From NCBI GenBank assembly GCA_003222245.1, contig QHVH01000042.1, positions 1-42,093 on the forward strand: DNA of 42,093 bases, written 5' to 3'. Shown in pieces: positions 1-9,862 of the stretch. The notes below the pieces were generated by a model. It searched no databases and was not told the DNA's origin. It saw only the letters and a list, made by a program, of their open reading frames with translations. Made by a program: the position numbers and the translations under genes. Each line of letters opens with the position of its first letter. Position 1 is the stretch's first letter. Source of the DNA: Blastocatellia bacterium AA13 (GTDB lineage: Bacteria > Acidobacteriota > Blastocatellia > UBA7656).

Positions 1-1724
1 GCAGTTTTATTCAGCAGTATCCACGTTCATATCTGGGGCCCGGAGGCGAAGATGGGGGCTGGCGAATAACAGTCGTTCCGCTGTCGGATCAAATCACAGG
101 CAGCGTTAAACCCGCGCTCTTGATTCTGATGGGCGCGGTTGTTCTGTTGTTACTGATCGCTTGCGCAAATACGGCTAACATTATGCTCGCCCGTGTTGCC
201 GGCCGAACCCGCGAGCTTGCAATTCGAATGGCTCTCGGAGCAAGCCGCGGCGCCATCATTCGTCAGCTCCTGGCCGAGAGCATCGTGCTTGCCATTCTTG
301 GCGGCGGCCTCGGACTGCTTTTGACGCTCTGGTTCAAGGATCTGATTTTGGCCATCAATCCCGACCGGATTCCAAGACTTGCGGAGGTAGATGTCGACTG
401 GCGCGTGATCTCGTTCACGGCGGCAGTGTCCGTGCTGACTGCCCTGGTTTTCGGGACGGCGCCTGCTCTTCAGGCATCGACGACGAAGATCAAGAGATGG
501 CTCAGAGACGGCGGGGATCTGTTTGGCTCCGCAAAAAGTCGCCAGACCCGGCTTCGAAGCCTCCTTGTCGTGGCGGAGATATCGATTTCGCTCGTGTTGT
601 TAGTCTCGGCAGGACTCCTGGTAAGGAGCATGATAAGGCTCAGCCATGTTGATCCCGGTTTTAATCCTCGCAACGTGCTGACGATGGAAATAGATCTACC
701 GGCGGCCAAATATTCGAGCGAGCAGCAACGGCGTGCATTTTTCCAGGAAGTGCTTGATCGAGTCACTTCACTCTCCGGAGTAAAGAGCGCCGGCGTCGTC
801 TCCATACTTCCGATGAGCGGGAGCCGATTCGACGGGCCCTTCTCTATCGAAGGCCGCCCCTTCGATCCGACAAAACTCTCGTCAGCGGACTACAGGATCG
901 TCAGCGCCGGCCTTTTTGACGCTCTGGGGGTGAGACTCAGGCAGGGGAATGCTCTTGATCGGTATTCCGCCGACCCTGCTAATCCGGGAGTAATCATTAA
1001 TCAGACTCTTGCGAATGATTTCTTTTCCGGTGACGGCGCCATTGGCAAACGCATAAAGCTCGGCGCGCCGCGTTCGCCGCGGCCCTGGATGACGATTATA
1101 GGCGTTTGTGAAGATGTGCGCGAGCGGAGCCTCTCAACGGCCCCGCGCCCGGCCATGTATGTATCAAGCTCGCAGGAGTCAACCGCTTCCATGGCGCTTG
1201 TAGTTCGGACGGAGCAGGATCCAAGCTCGTTGTCATCCGCGGTTCAGGCATCGATTGTCGCGGTAGATCGTGATCAGCCGATTTCCAATGTGCGGACTCT
1301 TGGACAAGTGGTTGCGGCCGCGTCATCGCGAGCCCGGTTCAACAGTATCCTGCTGTCGGGATTTGCAGGAGTCGCACTGCTTCTGGCCGCGATTGGAATC
1401 TTTGGCGTCGTCTCTTACACGGTGAGCCAGCGAACGCGCGAAATAGGAATTCGGATGGCGCTTGGCGCCGACCGCGGCGACGTGCTCAAGATGGTTGTTC
1501 GGCAGGGAGTGACGTTGACGCTTATCGGCCTTGCGATCGGGCTCGCGGGAACGCTGGCTACGGGCCGATTGTTATCAAGCCTCCTCTTCGAAACGGAACC
1601 GAACGATCCGCTCACTATGATTTCAATCTCGCTCTTGCTGGCGGCGGTCGCGATAACCGCGAGCGTGATACCTGCGCGCCGAGCGATCAAGGTCGATCCT
1701 CTGATAGCGCTTCGCTGCGAGTAG
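1..1724 (+). CDS. ADOP-family MacB/FtsX-like permease, 5' end outside window
   Basis: The frame is open from base 3 to the stop at 1722-1724, so this is the C-terminal ~573 residues of a protein that begins left of the window; the first possible start inside (TTG 120) is not the real one. Visible in order: the end of the first periplasmic domain, an FtsX block starting with a hydrophobic helix (ALLILMGAVVLLLLIAC) and the loop RELAIRMALGASRG, a second-half membrane helix (LVVAEISISLVLLVSAGLL), a second periplasmic domain, and a closing FtsX block with REIGIRMALGADRGDV. The doubled MacB-core/FtsX plan with no ATPase is the acidobacterial duplicated orphan permease type; the substrate is unknown. 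The last residues read ALRCE, whereas the three intact paralogues and the relic end in ALRYE. It is the first member of a same-strand array of paralogues. Confidence 0.93.
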   Translation, partial: SFIQQYPRSYLGPGGEDGGWRITVVPLSDQITGSVKPALLILMGAVVLLLLIACANTANIMLARVAGRTRELAIRMALGASRGAIIRQLLAESIVLAILGGGLGLLLTLWFKDLILAINPDRIPRLAEVDVDWRVISFTAAVSVLTALVFGTAPALQASTTKIKRWLRDGGDLFGSAKSRQTRLRSLLVVAEISISLVLLVSAGLLVRSMIRLSHVDPGFNPRNVLTMEIDLPAAKYSSEQQRRAFFQEVLDRVTSLSGVKSAGVVSILPMSGSRFDGPFSIEGRPFDPTKLSSADYRIVSAGLFDALGVRLRQGNALDRYSADPANPGVIINQTLANDFFSGDGAIGKRIKLGAPRSPRPWMTIIGVCEDVRERSLSTAPRPAMYVSSSQESTASMALVVRTEQDPSSLSSAVQASIVAVDRDQPISNVRTLGQVVAAASSRARFNSILLSGFAGVALLLAAIGIFGVVSYTVSQRTREIGIRMALGADRGDVLKMVVRQGVTLTLIGLAIGLAGTLATGRLLSSLLFETEPNDPLTMISISLLLAAVAITASVIPARRAIKVDPLIALRCE

Positions 1725-2333
1725 ACTATCGTTATACCGCTCTCGTGCTCACCATTTGCCGGTGTGTTTATGCTTCTCGCCGCCGATCGCTCTGACTGAA
1801 CTGACTAACCTGTGGCTGAGAGCGCTGATCGATGGTACATTAAGGCCCTGGTGTCTGATGGCTGACCGTTGGCGGCGGGAGCCTGACACCCGGCCCCGAC
1901 ACCTGGAACCTATTTCATCGTCCGGCAGAACAACTTCAATAGCTTTCCGGAACTGACCAGCGCATTACCCGCCCGTGACTAATGGTGTTGGATCAACCGA
2001 TCCCGTTACGTTTGCGCGGTCGCAGCGGCGCTCGGCTCCGTTGCGCTCGCCGCATCCTACTTGCCGGCTCGGAGATCAGCTAAGGTCGATCCGATGATTG
2101 CGCTGAGATATGAATAGGGAATAGGAACAGGGAACAGGTAAGAGAGAACGGGTGATAGATTGATGGTCGAGTTGCTGATTGTTGGACGCTGATGCTGGTT
2201 GCAATGAGCCCTGTTTGCTCAACCCCTGGCGCTTGACACTCGGCGCCTGGCATCCGGCATCTGAGACCGGCGCCCGGCCCGCCTGACACTGTTTTCTGGC
2301 GCCTGGCGCGCCTGAGACCTATCTGGAGGCGTT
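1725..2333. other. 609-bp spacer between permease genes, with gene scrap and GC-rich phrases
   Basis: No intact gene is seen here. The stretch holds a decayed ADOP 3' end (listed separately). It also holds runs of short phrases that recur in the other spacers of the array: GCCTGACACC near 1881, GGGAATAGG/GGGAACAGG just after 2117, and GGCGCCTGG variants between 2225 and 2320. One open frame of about 66 codons (1756-1956) has no similarity I recognise and no good ribosome site, so I do not call it a gene. The base text looks like debris of a deleted paralogue plus repeated spacer words. Confidence 0.6.
1983..2117 (+). pseudogene. Relic of an ADOP permease C-terminus
   Basis: Reading up from the TAG at 2115-2117 gives VALAASYLPARRSAKVDP followed by MIALRYE, nearly identical to the last ~25 residues of the neighbouring permeases. 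Just upstream the match continues in a different frame (GSTDPVTFA, 1990-2016), which corresponds to the GDPVTF stretch in the next gene. A frameshift therefore lies near 2016-2019. Nothing recognisable as the rest of an ADOP gene remains before it. This is the stub of a deleted or recombined paralogue, not a functional gene. Confidence 0.8.
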
Positions 2334-4756
2334 ATGGAAACATTCTTTCAAGATGTACGCTACGGAGTTCGAATGCTGTTGAAGAAGCCCGGGTTTACGG
2401 CAATTGCAGTTATTGCGCTTGCCCTGGGAATCGGCGCGAACACCGCCATCTTCTCGATTGTCAACGCACTGCTTCTTAATCCGCTTCCATACAAAACTCC
2501 GGATAAGCTTGTCATGCTATGGCAGGACTATCGGGCCGTAAACGGTCCGGAACGCGAGTGGGTGTCGCCTGCGAATTTTTATGACTGGCGCGACCAGACG
2601 CAGTCATTCGATGGCGTGGCGGCGTTGATCGACTGGCAGCCGACGCTAACCGGCGAGTACGAACCGGAAACCCTCATCGGCGCCGGCGTGTCTCACGACA
2701 TGTTCTCCGTTCTCGGAGTTCAACCCGCGCTCGGACGCAGTTTTATTGCGGAGGAGGATCAACCGACGGCGGAGCGGGTAGTAGTTTTGAGCCACGCTCT
2801 CTGGAAACGGCGATTCGCATCCGATCGATTCATGGTTGGAAGATCGATCAATCTTGGTGGAGAGTCGTTTACGGTTGTCGGCGTCATGCCGGAGAGCTTT
2901 CGGTTTCCGCTAATCACGAACGCGGAAATATGGAGGCCGCTGCGTCCATTATTATCGCCGCGCTGCGGTCGCGCGTGCGTAGTCCTGCGCGTTATAGCGC
3001 GAATGAAACCCGAAACCACGCTTGAATCCGCGCGTTCGGAGATGACCGGACTTTCCGCGTCTCTCGCCCAGGCATACCCGATGCAAATAAAGAGATCGGT
3101 GTAACCATCATCCGGCTGCAGGAGCAGATCGTGGGCAATGTCAGGACGATGCTGCTTGTTTTGCTTGGAGCGGTTTGCTTCGTTCTTTTGATCGCTTGCG
3201 CCAACGTAGCGAACTTGTTGATGGTCCGCGCATCGACGCGAGAACGTGAGATTGCGATCAGAGCCGCTATCGGCGCCGGTCGATCCAGAATCGTGCGTCA
3301 GTTATTAACCGAGAGCCTGCTGCTTGCGCTTGCCGGAGGCGCGTTGGGACTGTCTCTCGCTGTTTGGATGGTTAACGCGCTTGTGTCGGTTAGTCCTCCG
3401 GGTATGCCGCGCATAGATGAGATCGCAATTGACTGGCACGTGCTTGCATTCACGCTCGGAATAGCGATGCTCACGGGCCTGCTGTTCGGAGTGATTCCCG
3501 CGATGGTGACGGCCAAGCCGGATCTGAATCACTCGTTGAAGGACGGCAAGACCTCGGGAGGGCTTGCCAAGGGCCGGAAGATGCGAGCCGCTCTTGTGGT
3601 TTCTGAAGTGGCCCTCGCGCTCATGCTGCTCGTAGGCGCAGGCCTCCTGATCAGAAGCTTCGTGAACCTACTGAATGTCGATGCCGGATTCAGCTCGACA
3701 AACGTGTTGACGATGAACATAAAACTGCCGCGAGTGCGATATCGAGAGCCTCAACAGTCGGCGGCGTTCTACGAACAATTGATCGAGCGGGTCCAATCAT
3801 CGCAGGGAGTCGAATCCGCGGGCGCGGTTTCAAACCTGCCGCTCGGCGGGGACGGCAGCGACAGTGATTTTGTAATTGAAGGCCAACCCGATCCGGAACC
3901 CAACAGGAGCCCGGTTGCGTGGTATGTCTCGGTCACTCCGAATTATTTTCAGGCCCTCGGGTTGAAGTTAACTAGAGGCCGCTGGTTCACCGATGCAGAC
4001 AACAAAGACGGCTCGCCGCTGGTTGTACTGATAAGCGAGAAGACCGCCGACCGATATTTCCCGGGACAAGACCCGGTCGGCAAGCGAATCGGCTCCGGAG
4101 GAGGACCTAAAACGAAATGGCGTCAGATCGTTGGAGTGGTTGGAGACATAAGGCACTTCGGCCTCGACGCGGATGCGCGGCCTTCGATGTACTTCCCTGA
4201 AGGCCAAGTACCGTCGGCCGCGATGACTCTGACCATAAGAACTAGCTCGAACCCGATGAGCATTGCCTCGGCCGTTCGCGCGCACGTAGCCGCTCTCGAC
4301 AAAGATCTCGCGCTGTCGAATGTGAAAACGATGGATCAGGTGCGATCCGAATCCGTAGCGCCACAGCGCCTGACTCTGTTACTTCTTGGAATCTTCGCGG
4401 CGCTCGCTCTGCTGTTGGCGGCAGTGGGAATCTATGGAGTGATCTCGTATTCCGTCATGCAGCGAACTCATGAGATCGGCGTGCGAATGGCTCTGGGAGC
4501 TGTTCGCGGTGATGTATTGAGGCTCGTCGTAGGCCAGGGGATGCGTCTGACGGCGCTTGGTATCGTAATCGGACTTGCAGCGGCATACGGAGTCACGCGA
4601 TTCATGTCGAGCCTGTTGTTCGGCGTCGGCGCAGGCGACCCGGTGACCTTCCTGGCAATTGCGGCGCTGCTTGGAGTCGTTGCGTTGGCGGCGAGTTATG
4701 TTCCAGGCCGCCGCGCGACAAAAGTAGATCCGATGATCGCGCTCAGATATGAATAG
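2334..4756 (+). pseudogene. ADOP-family permease interrupted by one frameshift
   Basis: The gene starts at ATG 2334 (METFFQDVRYGVRMLLKKPG), after GGAGG at 2323-2327. The first frame runs through the N-terminal helix and first periplasmic domain and stops at 3104. The rest, from FtsX block one to ALRYE at 4756, is open in the next frame from a GTG at 3131 that has no reason to be a start. The break is at the CCC near 3077-3080: adding one base turns [10 protein letters not shown]-stop into [18 protein letters not shown], which matches the intact paralogues. The repaired protein would be about 807 residues, the normal family length. Everything else ([16 protein letters not shown] loop, second core, [16 protein letters not shown] loop) is well kept, so it is either a very recent inactivation or an assembly error in a short homopolymer. 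Confidence 0.88.
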
Positions 4757-4777
4757 GCGCGAGGCATGACTAGGTGT

Positions 4778-4815
4778 CAGGCGCCGGGCGGCCCAACACC
4801 TGACACCGGCGCCTG
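4778..4815. repeat. Inverted repeat between two permease genes
   Basis: CAGGCGCCGG (4778-4787) and CCGGCGCCTG (4806-4815) are perfect 10-base inverted arms around an 18-base loop, in the 86-bp gap between two permeases. No T-run follows on either side, so intrinsic termination is doubtful; it may instead be an mRNA-processing or REP-like element. The phrase GTGTCAGGCGCCGG (4774-4787) recurs exactly at 12323-12336 after the last permease of the array. Confidence 0.55.
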
Positions 4816-4842
4816 TTCTTGGCTGTTCCGATAGGAGTTGAA

Positions 4843-7284
4843 ATGAACGATCTCACTCAGGATGTCAAATACGGAGTCAGAAACCTGATCAAGGCTCCTG
4901 GTTTTACAGTTGTTGCGATTATCGCGCTCGCATTGGGGATCGGCGCGAATAGCGCGATCTTCAGCGTGGTGAACGCGGTCTTGCTTCGCCCGCTTCCGTT
5001 TCCTGAACCACAACGCCTGGTCTCGGTGTGGGAGACGAATCTTCAACGCGGTGAGTCTCGCTCGTCCTGTTCGTATCCCAATTTCGCCGACTGGCGCGAC
5101 CAGAATCATGTATTCGAGAAGATCTCGGCCTTCTATCAGAATGATTTTATCCTGACCGGCGAGCAGGAGCCGGCGCGGCTTCGCGGCGCAATCGTATCAA
5201 CCGATCTGTTTTCACTGCTGGGCGTTCAGCCGATGCTCGGCCGCGAGTTCGTACCTGAGGAAGAGCAGCCGGGTAATCGGAGCCGCGCGGCAATTCTCAG
5301 CTATGACCTGTGGCGTACGCGATTCGGCGCGAACCCCGATATCCTCAATCGCACGATCACCGTCAACGGTTACAGCTATGCCGTAGCGGGAGTGATGCCT
5401 GCCGGGTTCAAGTTCCCGGTTCAGAACGAGCCCGTCGAAATCTGGACCACGTTCGCGGCCGACAGCGCGGGAGACAAACCCGCTACGCAACAGCGAGGAG
5501 CCCATTTCATCAATGTGATCGCAAGGCTTGCTCAGGGAGTCTCGCTCGATCAGGCCCAGGCTGAATTGAATACGATCGCGGCTCGGCTGGAGACCCAGTA
5601 TCCCGATCAGAATTCGCACCACGGCGTGCGCCTTATTTCTTCGCTTGAAGATCTGGTAACCGATATAAAGCCTGCGCTCTTGATGCTGTTGTTCGCGGTC
5701 GGCGGCGTGCTCTTAATTGCCTGTACAAACGTGGCGAATCTGCTGTTGGCTCGCGCGACGACCCGCCATAAAGAAATAGCCATTCGAGCCGCGATCGGAG
5801 CAACACGGATGCGAATCGTGCGACAGCTATTGACCGAGAGCGTGATCCTCGCCGTCGCCGGAGGCGCGCTGGGCCTGCTGCTTGCGATCTGGGGCGCGGA
5901 TCTTCTCGTTACGCTTGCCAAGGACGACATTCCTCGGTCGGCGGGAATCGGGCTGGACCTAAAGGTTCTCGCGTTCACGTTGATAGTGTCGCTTCTGACG
6001 GGTTTGCTGTTCGGCGTCGTTCCGGCGTTCCAATCCGCGAGACCCGATCTCACCGATGCGTTAAAAGAAGGCGGGCGAGGTTCGTCTGACGGAATCCGTC
6101 GAAACAGAATTCGAAGCCTGCTGGTTATAGGAGAAATCGCCGTCGCGACGATTCTCTTGATAAGCGCCGGCCTGCTGATTCGCAGCCTGCGCGGACTTCA
6201 GAACGTCGACCCCGGATTCGATCCTCACAACGTGCTGGCGCTGAACCTCGGCTTGAGCGAAGTCAAGTATTCGGCTCAACAGCAAAGCGCTTTCTACCAC
6301 GATCTCATCGGCCGAATCGGTGGTATTCCAGGCGTGAATTCCGCCAGCGCCGTGATGCCGCTTCCGCTGAGCGGCGACCGCATGCGCGTGAGCTTTGAAA
6401 CCGAAGGACGACCCGTAGCCAAGGCCGATCAACCCTCGACCGAGGTCCGAAGCGTGGGCCTGAATTACTTCACAACCATGCAAATACCTGTAATCAAAGG
6501 CAGGGATTTTACGGACCAGGACGCCAAGGGTTCTCCGGGAGTCATTATCGTCAATGAGACGTTTGCGCAGCGGTTTTTTCCCGGCGAAGATGCTGTCGGC
6601 CGCCGGATTAAACCCAGCATTGCGACCGATGAAAGCCGCCCGATAATGAGAGAGATTGTCGGCATTGTTGGAAGCGTCAAACATCGCAAGCTGGGCGTGC
6701 CTCCCGATCCTGAGGCTTATATCCCGCACTCACAGCTTCCATTCGATTCGATGACCCTGGTCGTCAGGTCGTATGGCGACCCTCGACTTCTCAACGGGGC
6801 AATTCAGGACGAGATCAAGGCGATGGACAAGGATCTCCCGGTATATGAGGTGAAGACGCTTGAAAACTATGTCGCTTCGTCGGTAGCGCAGCCTCGCTTG
6901 AACGCATTTCTGCTGTCGATCTTCGCCGGACTGGCGCTGGTTCTGACGGCGATCGGATTGTACGGCGTTATGAGCTATTCGGTAGCTCAGCGGACGCATG
7001 AGATGGGCATAAGAATGGCCCTGGGCGCGAGGTCTGGAGACGTCGTGAAGATGGTTCTTGGCCACGGCATGGTGCTCTCCTCGGTCGGGCTGGTGCTTGG
7101 GCTTGGAGGCGCGTATTTCGCGACGAAGATACTGGCATCTCTGCTGTATGGCATAAGCGCGAACGATCCGCCTACGTTCGCCGCTATGGCCGTGGTGTTG
7201 GCCATTGTAGCCCTGGGAGCCTGTATCGTGCCTGCGCGCCGCGCTACAAAGGTCGATCCGATCATTGCTCTGAGATATGAATAG
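4843..7284 (+). CDS. ADOP-family MacB/FtsX-like permease
   Basis: An intact 813-residue member. I take ATG 4843 (MNDLTQDVKYGVRNLIKAPG) rather than the in-frame start eight codons upstream, because AGGAG lies at 4834-4838 and the paralogues begin with the same xDLxxDxxYGxR pattern. Order: N-terminal helix (about 21-48), periplasmic MacB-core domain (about 50-245), first FtsX helix triplet (about 275-400) with [14 protein letters not shown], a membrane helix near 430-450, a second periplasmic core, and a final FtsX triplet with HEMGIRMALGARSGDV, ending KVDPIIALRYE. In MacB the equivalent domains pair with a cytoplasmic ATPase and transmit movement to the periplasm; none is encoded here, so the ATPase, if any, is elsewhere. 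It is in the same orientation as its paralogues and may be co-transcribed with them. Confidence 0.93.
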   Translation: MNDLTQDVKYGVRNLIKAPGFTVVAIIALALGIGANSAIFSVVNAVLLRPLPFPEPQRLVSVWETNLQRGESRSSCSYPNFADWRDQNHVFEKISAFYQNDFILTGEQEPARLRGAIVSTDLFSLLGVQPMLGREFVPEEEQPGNRSRAAILSYDLWRTRFGANPDILNRTITVNGYSYAVAGVMPAGFKFPVQNEPVEIWTTFAADSAGDKPATQQRGAHFINVIARLAQGVSLDQAQAELNTIAARLETQYPDQNSHHGVRLISSLEDLVTDIKPALLMLLFAVGGVLLIACTNVANLLLARATTRHKEIAIRAAIGATRMRIVRQLLTESVILAVAGGALGLLLAIWGADLLVTLAKDDIPRSAGIGLDLKVLAFTLIVSLLTGLLFGVVPAFQSARPDLTDALKEGGRGSSDGIRRNRIRSLLVIGEIAVATILLISAGLLIRSLRGLQNVDPGFDPHNVLALNLGLSEVKYSAQQQSAFYHDLIGRIGGIPGVNSASAVMPLPLSGDRMRVSFETEGRPVAKADQPSTEVRSVGLNYFTTMQIPVIKGRDFTDQDAKGSPGVIIVNETFAQRFFPGEDAVGRRIKPSIATDESRPIMREIVGIVGSVKHRKLGVPPDPEAYIPHSQLPFDSMTLVVRSYGDPRLLNGAIQDEIKAMDKDLPVYEVKTLENYVASSVAQPRLNAFLLSIFAGLALVLTAIGLYGVMSYSVAQRTHEMGIRMALGARSGDVVKMVLGHGMVLSSVGLVLGLGGAYFATKILASLLYGISANDPPTFAAMAVVLAIVALGACIVPARRATKVDPIIALRYE

Positions 7285-7353
7285 GGGACGGGGAACAGGT
7301 TATAGAAGACTCCGATGTTGGATTTCCGTGGAGAGATCAGCGACAGGTGATCA

Positions 7354-9768
7354 ATGACAAATCTAAACCAGGATATTCGCTATGCCGCACGGATGCTTGT
7401 AAAGAAGCCATCCTTCACCATCATCGTGATCGTAGCGCTCGCGATTGGGATCGGGGCCAATACCGCGATATTCAGCGTAGTCAAATCGATATTGCTCACG
7501 CCGTTGCCCTACAAAAATCAAGATCGGATTTCAATGATCTGGATGGATAATCCGAAGCTCGCGGTCTCTGAAGATTGGCATCCGTACCCGAACTACCTCG
7601 ATTTCAAAGAGCAAAATCAGGTATTCGAGGATATGGCAGCCTTTAATACTCGAAGCTTCAACCTGACCGGCGCCGGCGAACCGGTACGAGTCAGCGGCAT
7701 ATGGACTACAGCAAGTCTGTTCTCCGTTCTCGGAGTCGATCCCGCGCGGGGCAACGTGTTCACCGAAGCGGAGGAGGAGCCGGGCAAGGATCTGGTGGTC
7801 GTACTTAGCCACGGATTGTGGCAGCGCACCTTCGGCGGCGATCCGGGTGTCATCGGCCAGTCGATCAGCATGAACGGCGTCAGCAGAACCGTGATCGGAA
7901 TAATGCCCGCAAGCTTTTCGTTTCCCGACAAGAAGACCGAGTTCTGGATACCTCTAGCGCTGAATCCGAGACAAAGACAGGCGCGCTTCGCGATCTCTTA
8001 CAAAGCAGTAGGCCGCCTGAAGCCCGGGGTGACGATGGCTCAAGCCCGCGAAGATATGGGCGCGATAGCAAAGCGGCTTGACGATCAGTACTCGCAATCG
8101 GGATACGGAACTAATCTGGTCCTCTTGCACGATCAGGAGACAAGGCAGGTACGGCCAGCCCTGTTCGTGCTGCTCGGAGCGGTCGCGTTCGTATTGCTCA
8201 TCGCCTGTGCTAATGTGGCGAACCTCCTGTTGGCGCGCGCGGCCATGCGCGAGAAAGAAGTCGCAATTCGCCTTGCGCTGGGAGCCGGACGCGCGCGGCT
8301 GATCAGATTGCTGCTCACGGAAAGCGGCCTGCTTGCTCTCGCGGGCGGCGCAGCAGGTCTACTGCTTGCGATATGGGGACTCAAGCTTATTGTTGCGCTT
8401 AGTCCCGCCGACATTCCCCGGCTTGACCACACTCGCGTGGATCTCCCGGTGCTTGCGTTCACGCTTGGAATATCGCTGCTGACGGGTGTCATCTTCGGAC
8501 TCGTTCCGGCGCTGCAAGCGACGCGCCCAGATCTGACGGATTCTCTTAAAGAGGGAGATCGCGGTTCGACGGGCGGCATTCGAGGAATGAGGATTCGCAA
8601 CATCCTCGTAGTCGCGGAGGTCGTGTTCTCGTTGATCCTGCTGATTGGCGCGGGTCTTATGATCAGGAGTTTTATCCGGCTTCAGCAGTTCGATTTCGGG
8701 TTCAATCCTGACCGGGCAATCACGATGCGAGTTCAATTGCCGGGATCAAAATATCGCGGCGCAAAACCGATTAATGACTTCTATCAGCAACTGCTGACCC
8801 GTCTCGAGAATGTTCCCGGCATACAAGCGGTCGGAGCAACATCGAGCGTCTTCCTGACCGATACTCCGAACTCCACGAATTTCTCCATCGAAGGCCGTCC
8901 TGTTCCGCAAGGCGCCGAGGCGATCGAGGTTCCGCTCGATTCGATCACTCCCGGTTACTTCGGAGTGATGGGAGTTCCTCTGTTGAAAGGGCGAGAGTTT
9001 GATAATCGCGATATCAATGGAGCGACTCCCGTGGCGATCATAAACGACACGTTCGCGCGCCGCTTCTTTCCGGATGAAGAGCCGGTGGGCAAGCGCTACG
9101 TCTACGGCCGGCCCGCGCCCGATAACCCGTGGATTACGATTGTAGGAGTTGTTGCCGACACGCGCAGAACCGGCTTCGACAGGCCGGTTCGCCCGGAGAC
9201 CTTCCTGCCGGAAGCACAAGCCGCGGATAACGTACTGACGGTGATTGCTCGAACGACCGCGGATCCGGCCGGATTCGCCGCCGTGCTGCGAAGCGAAGTC
9301 TGGGCCATTGATAAAGATCAATCCGTATTCGACATAAGGCCGATGAGCGCCATTCTCTCGGAGATGATGTCTCAACGCAGATTCAATATGCTTTTGCTGG
9401 GAGTATTCGCGGCGGTCGCATTGATCCTCGCCGCCGTCGGAATCTATGGAGTGATCTCCTACTCGGTTACGCAGCGAACGCATGAGATCGGAATTCGCAT
9501 AGCGCTTGGGGCCGAGCGGCGTCACGTGCTCAGCCTTGTAGTCAGCCGCGCGATGCTGCTTGTGGCTATAGGCATAGGCATCGGTTCGGCGGCCTCGCTA
9601 ATGCTGACACGGCTGATGTCGACCATGCTCTTCAACGTGAGCGCCGCGGATCCGGCAACTTTCATAGCCATCGCGGCCGTGCTTGCGTTTGTTGCTCTCG
9701 GAGCCTGTGTGGCGCCTGCTCTACGCGCGGCTCGCGTCGATCCAATGGTCGCATTGCGATACGAGTGA
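7354..9768 (+). CDS. ADOP-family MacB/FtsX-like permease
   Basis: An intact 804-residue member starting at ATG 7354 (MTNLNQDIRYAARMLVKKPS), with only a weak AGGTGA upstream. It has the full plan: amphipathic start plus helix one, first periplasmic core, FtsX block with KEVAIRLALGAGRAR, central helix (ILVVAEVVFSLILLIGAGL), second periplasmic core, and closing FtsX block with HEIGIRIALGAERRHV, ending [12 protein letters not shown]. The 69-bp gap to the previous gene carries the array's recurring GGGGACGGGGAACAGG phrase directly after the stop. Its periplasmic cores differ more from its neighbours than its membrane blocks do by eye, as expected if the paralogues recognise different partners. Substrate unknown. 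Confidence 0.93.
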   Translation: MTNLNQDIRYAARMLVKKPSFTIIVIVALAIGIGANTAIFSVVKSILLTPLPYKNQDRISMIWMDNPKLAVSEDWHPYPNYLDFKEQNQVFEDMAAFNTRSFNLTGAGEPVRVSGIWTTASLFSVLGVDPARGNVFTEAEEEPGKDLVVVLSHGLWQRTFGGDPGVIGQSISMNGVSRTVIGIMPASFSFPDKKTEFWIPLALNPRQRQARFAISYKAVGRLKPGVTMAQAREDMGAIAKRLDDQYSQSGYGTNLVLLHDQETRQVRPALFVLLGAVAFVLLIACANVANLLLARAAMREKEVAIRLALGAGRARLIRLLLTESGLLALAGGAAGLLLAIWGLKLIVALSPADIPRLDHTRVDLPVLAFTLGISLLTGVIFGLVPALQATRPDLTDSLKEGDRGSTGGIRGMRIRNILVVAEVVFSLILLIGAGLMIRSFIRLQQFDFGFNPDRAITMRVQLPGSKYRGAKPINDFYQQLLTRLENVPGIQAVGATSSVFLTDTPNSTNFSIEGRPVPQGAEAIEVPLDSITPGYFGVMGVPLLKGREFDNRDINGATPVAIINDTFARRFFPDEEPVGKRYVYGRPAPDNPWITIVGVVADTRRTGFDRPVRPETFLPEAQAADNVLTVIARTTADPAGFAAVLRSEVWAIDKDQSVFDIRPMSAILSEMMSQRRFNMLLLGVFAAVALILAAVGIYGVISYSVTQRTHEIGIRIALGAERRHVLSLVVSRAMLLVAIGIGIGSAASLMLTRLMSTMLFNVSAADPATFIAIAAVLAFVALGACVAPALRAARVDPMVALRYE

Positions 9769-9862
9769 AGGGGAGCGACAAAATGATAAATGACCAGCGA
9801 CAAATTACCAGAGACTAAATTCAAGTCCGGCAAAAATAAATCAGATATCAGTTGAGTAATCT

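Noticed and set aside
3131-4756. Independent 541-aa single-half permease gene starting at GTG 3131
   Set aside because: The GTG falls inside a segment that aligns with the middle of the intact paralogues, has no ribosome site, and joins the upstream frame by adding one base.
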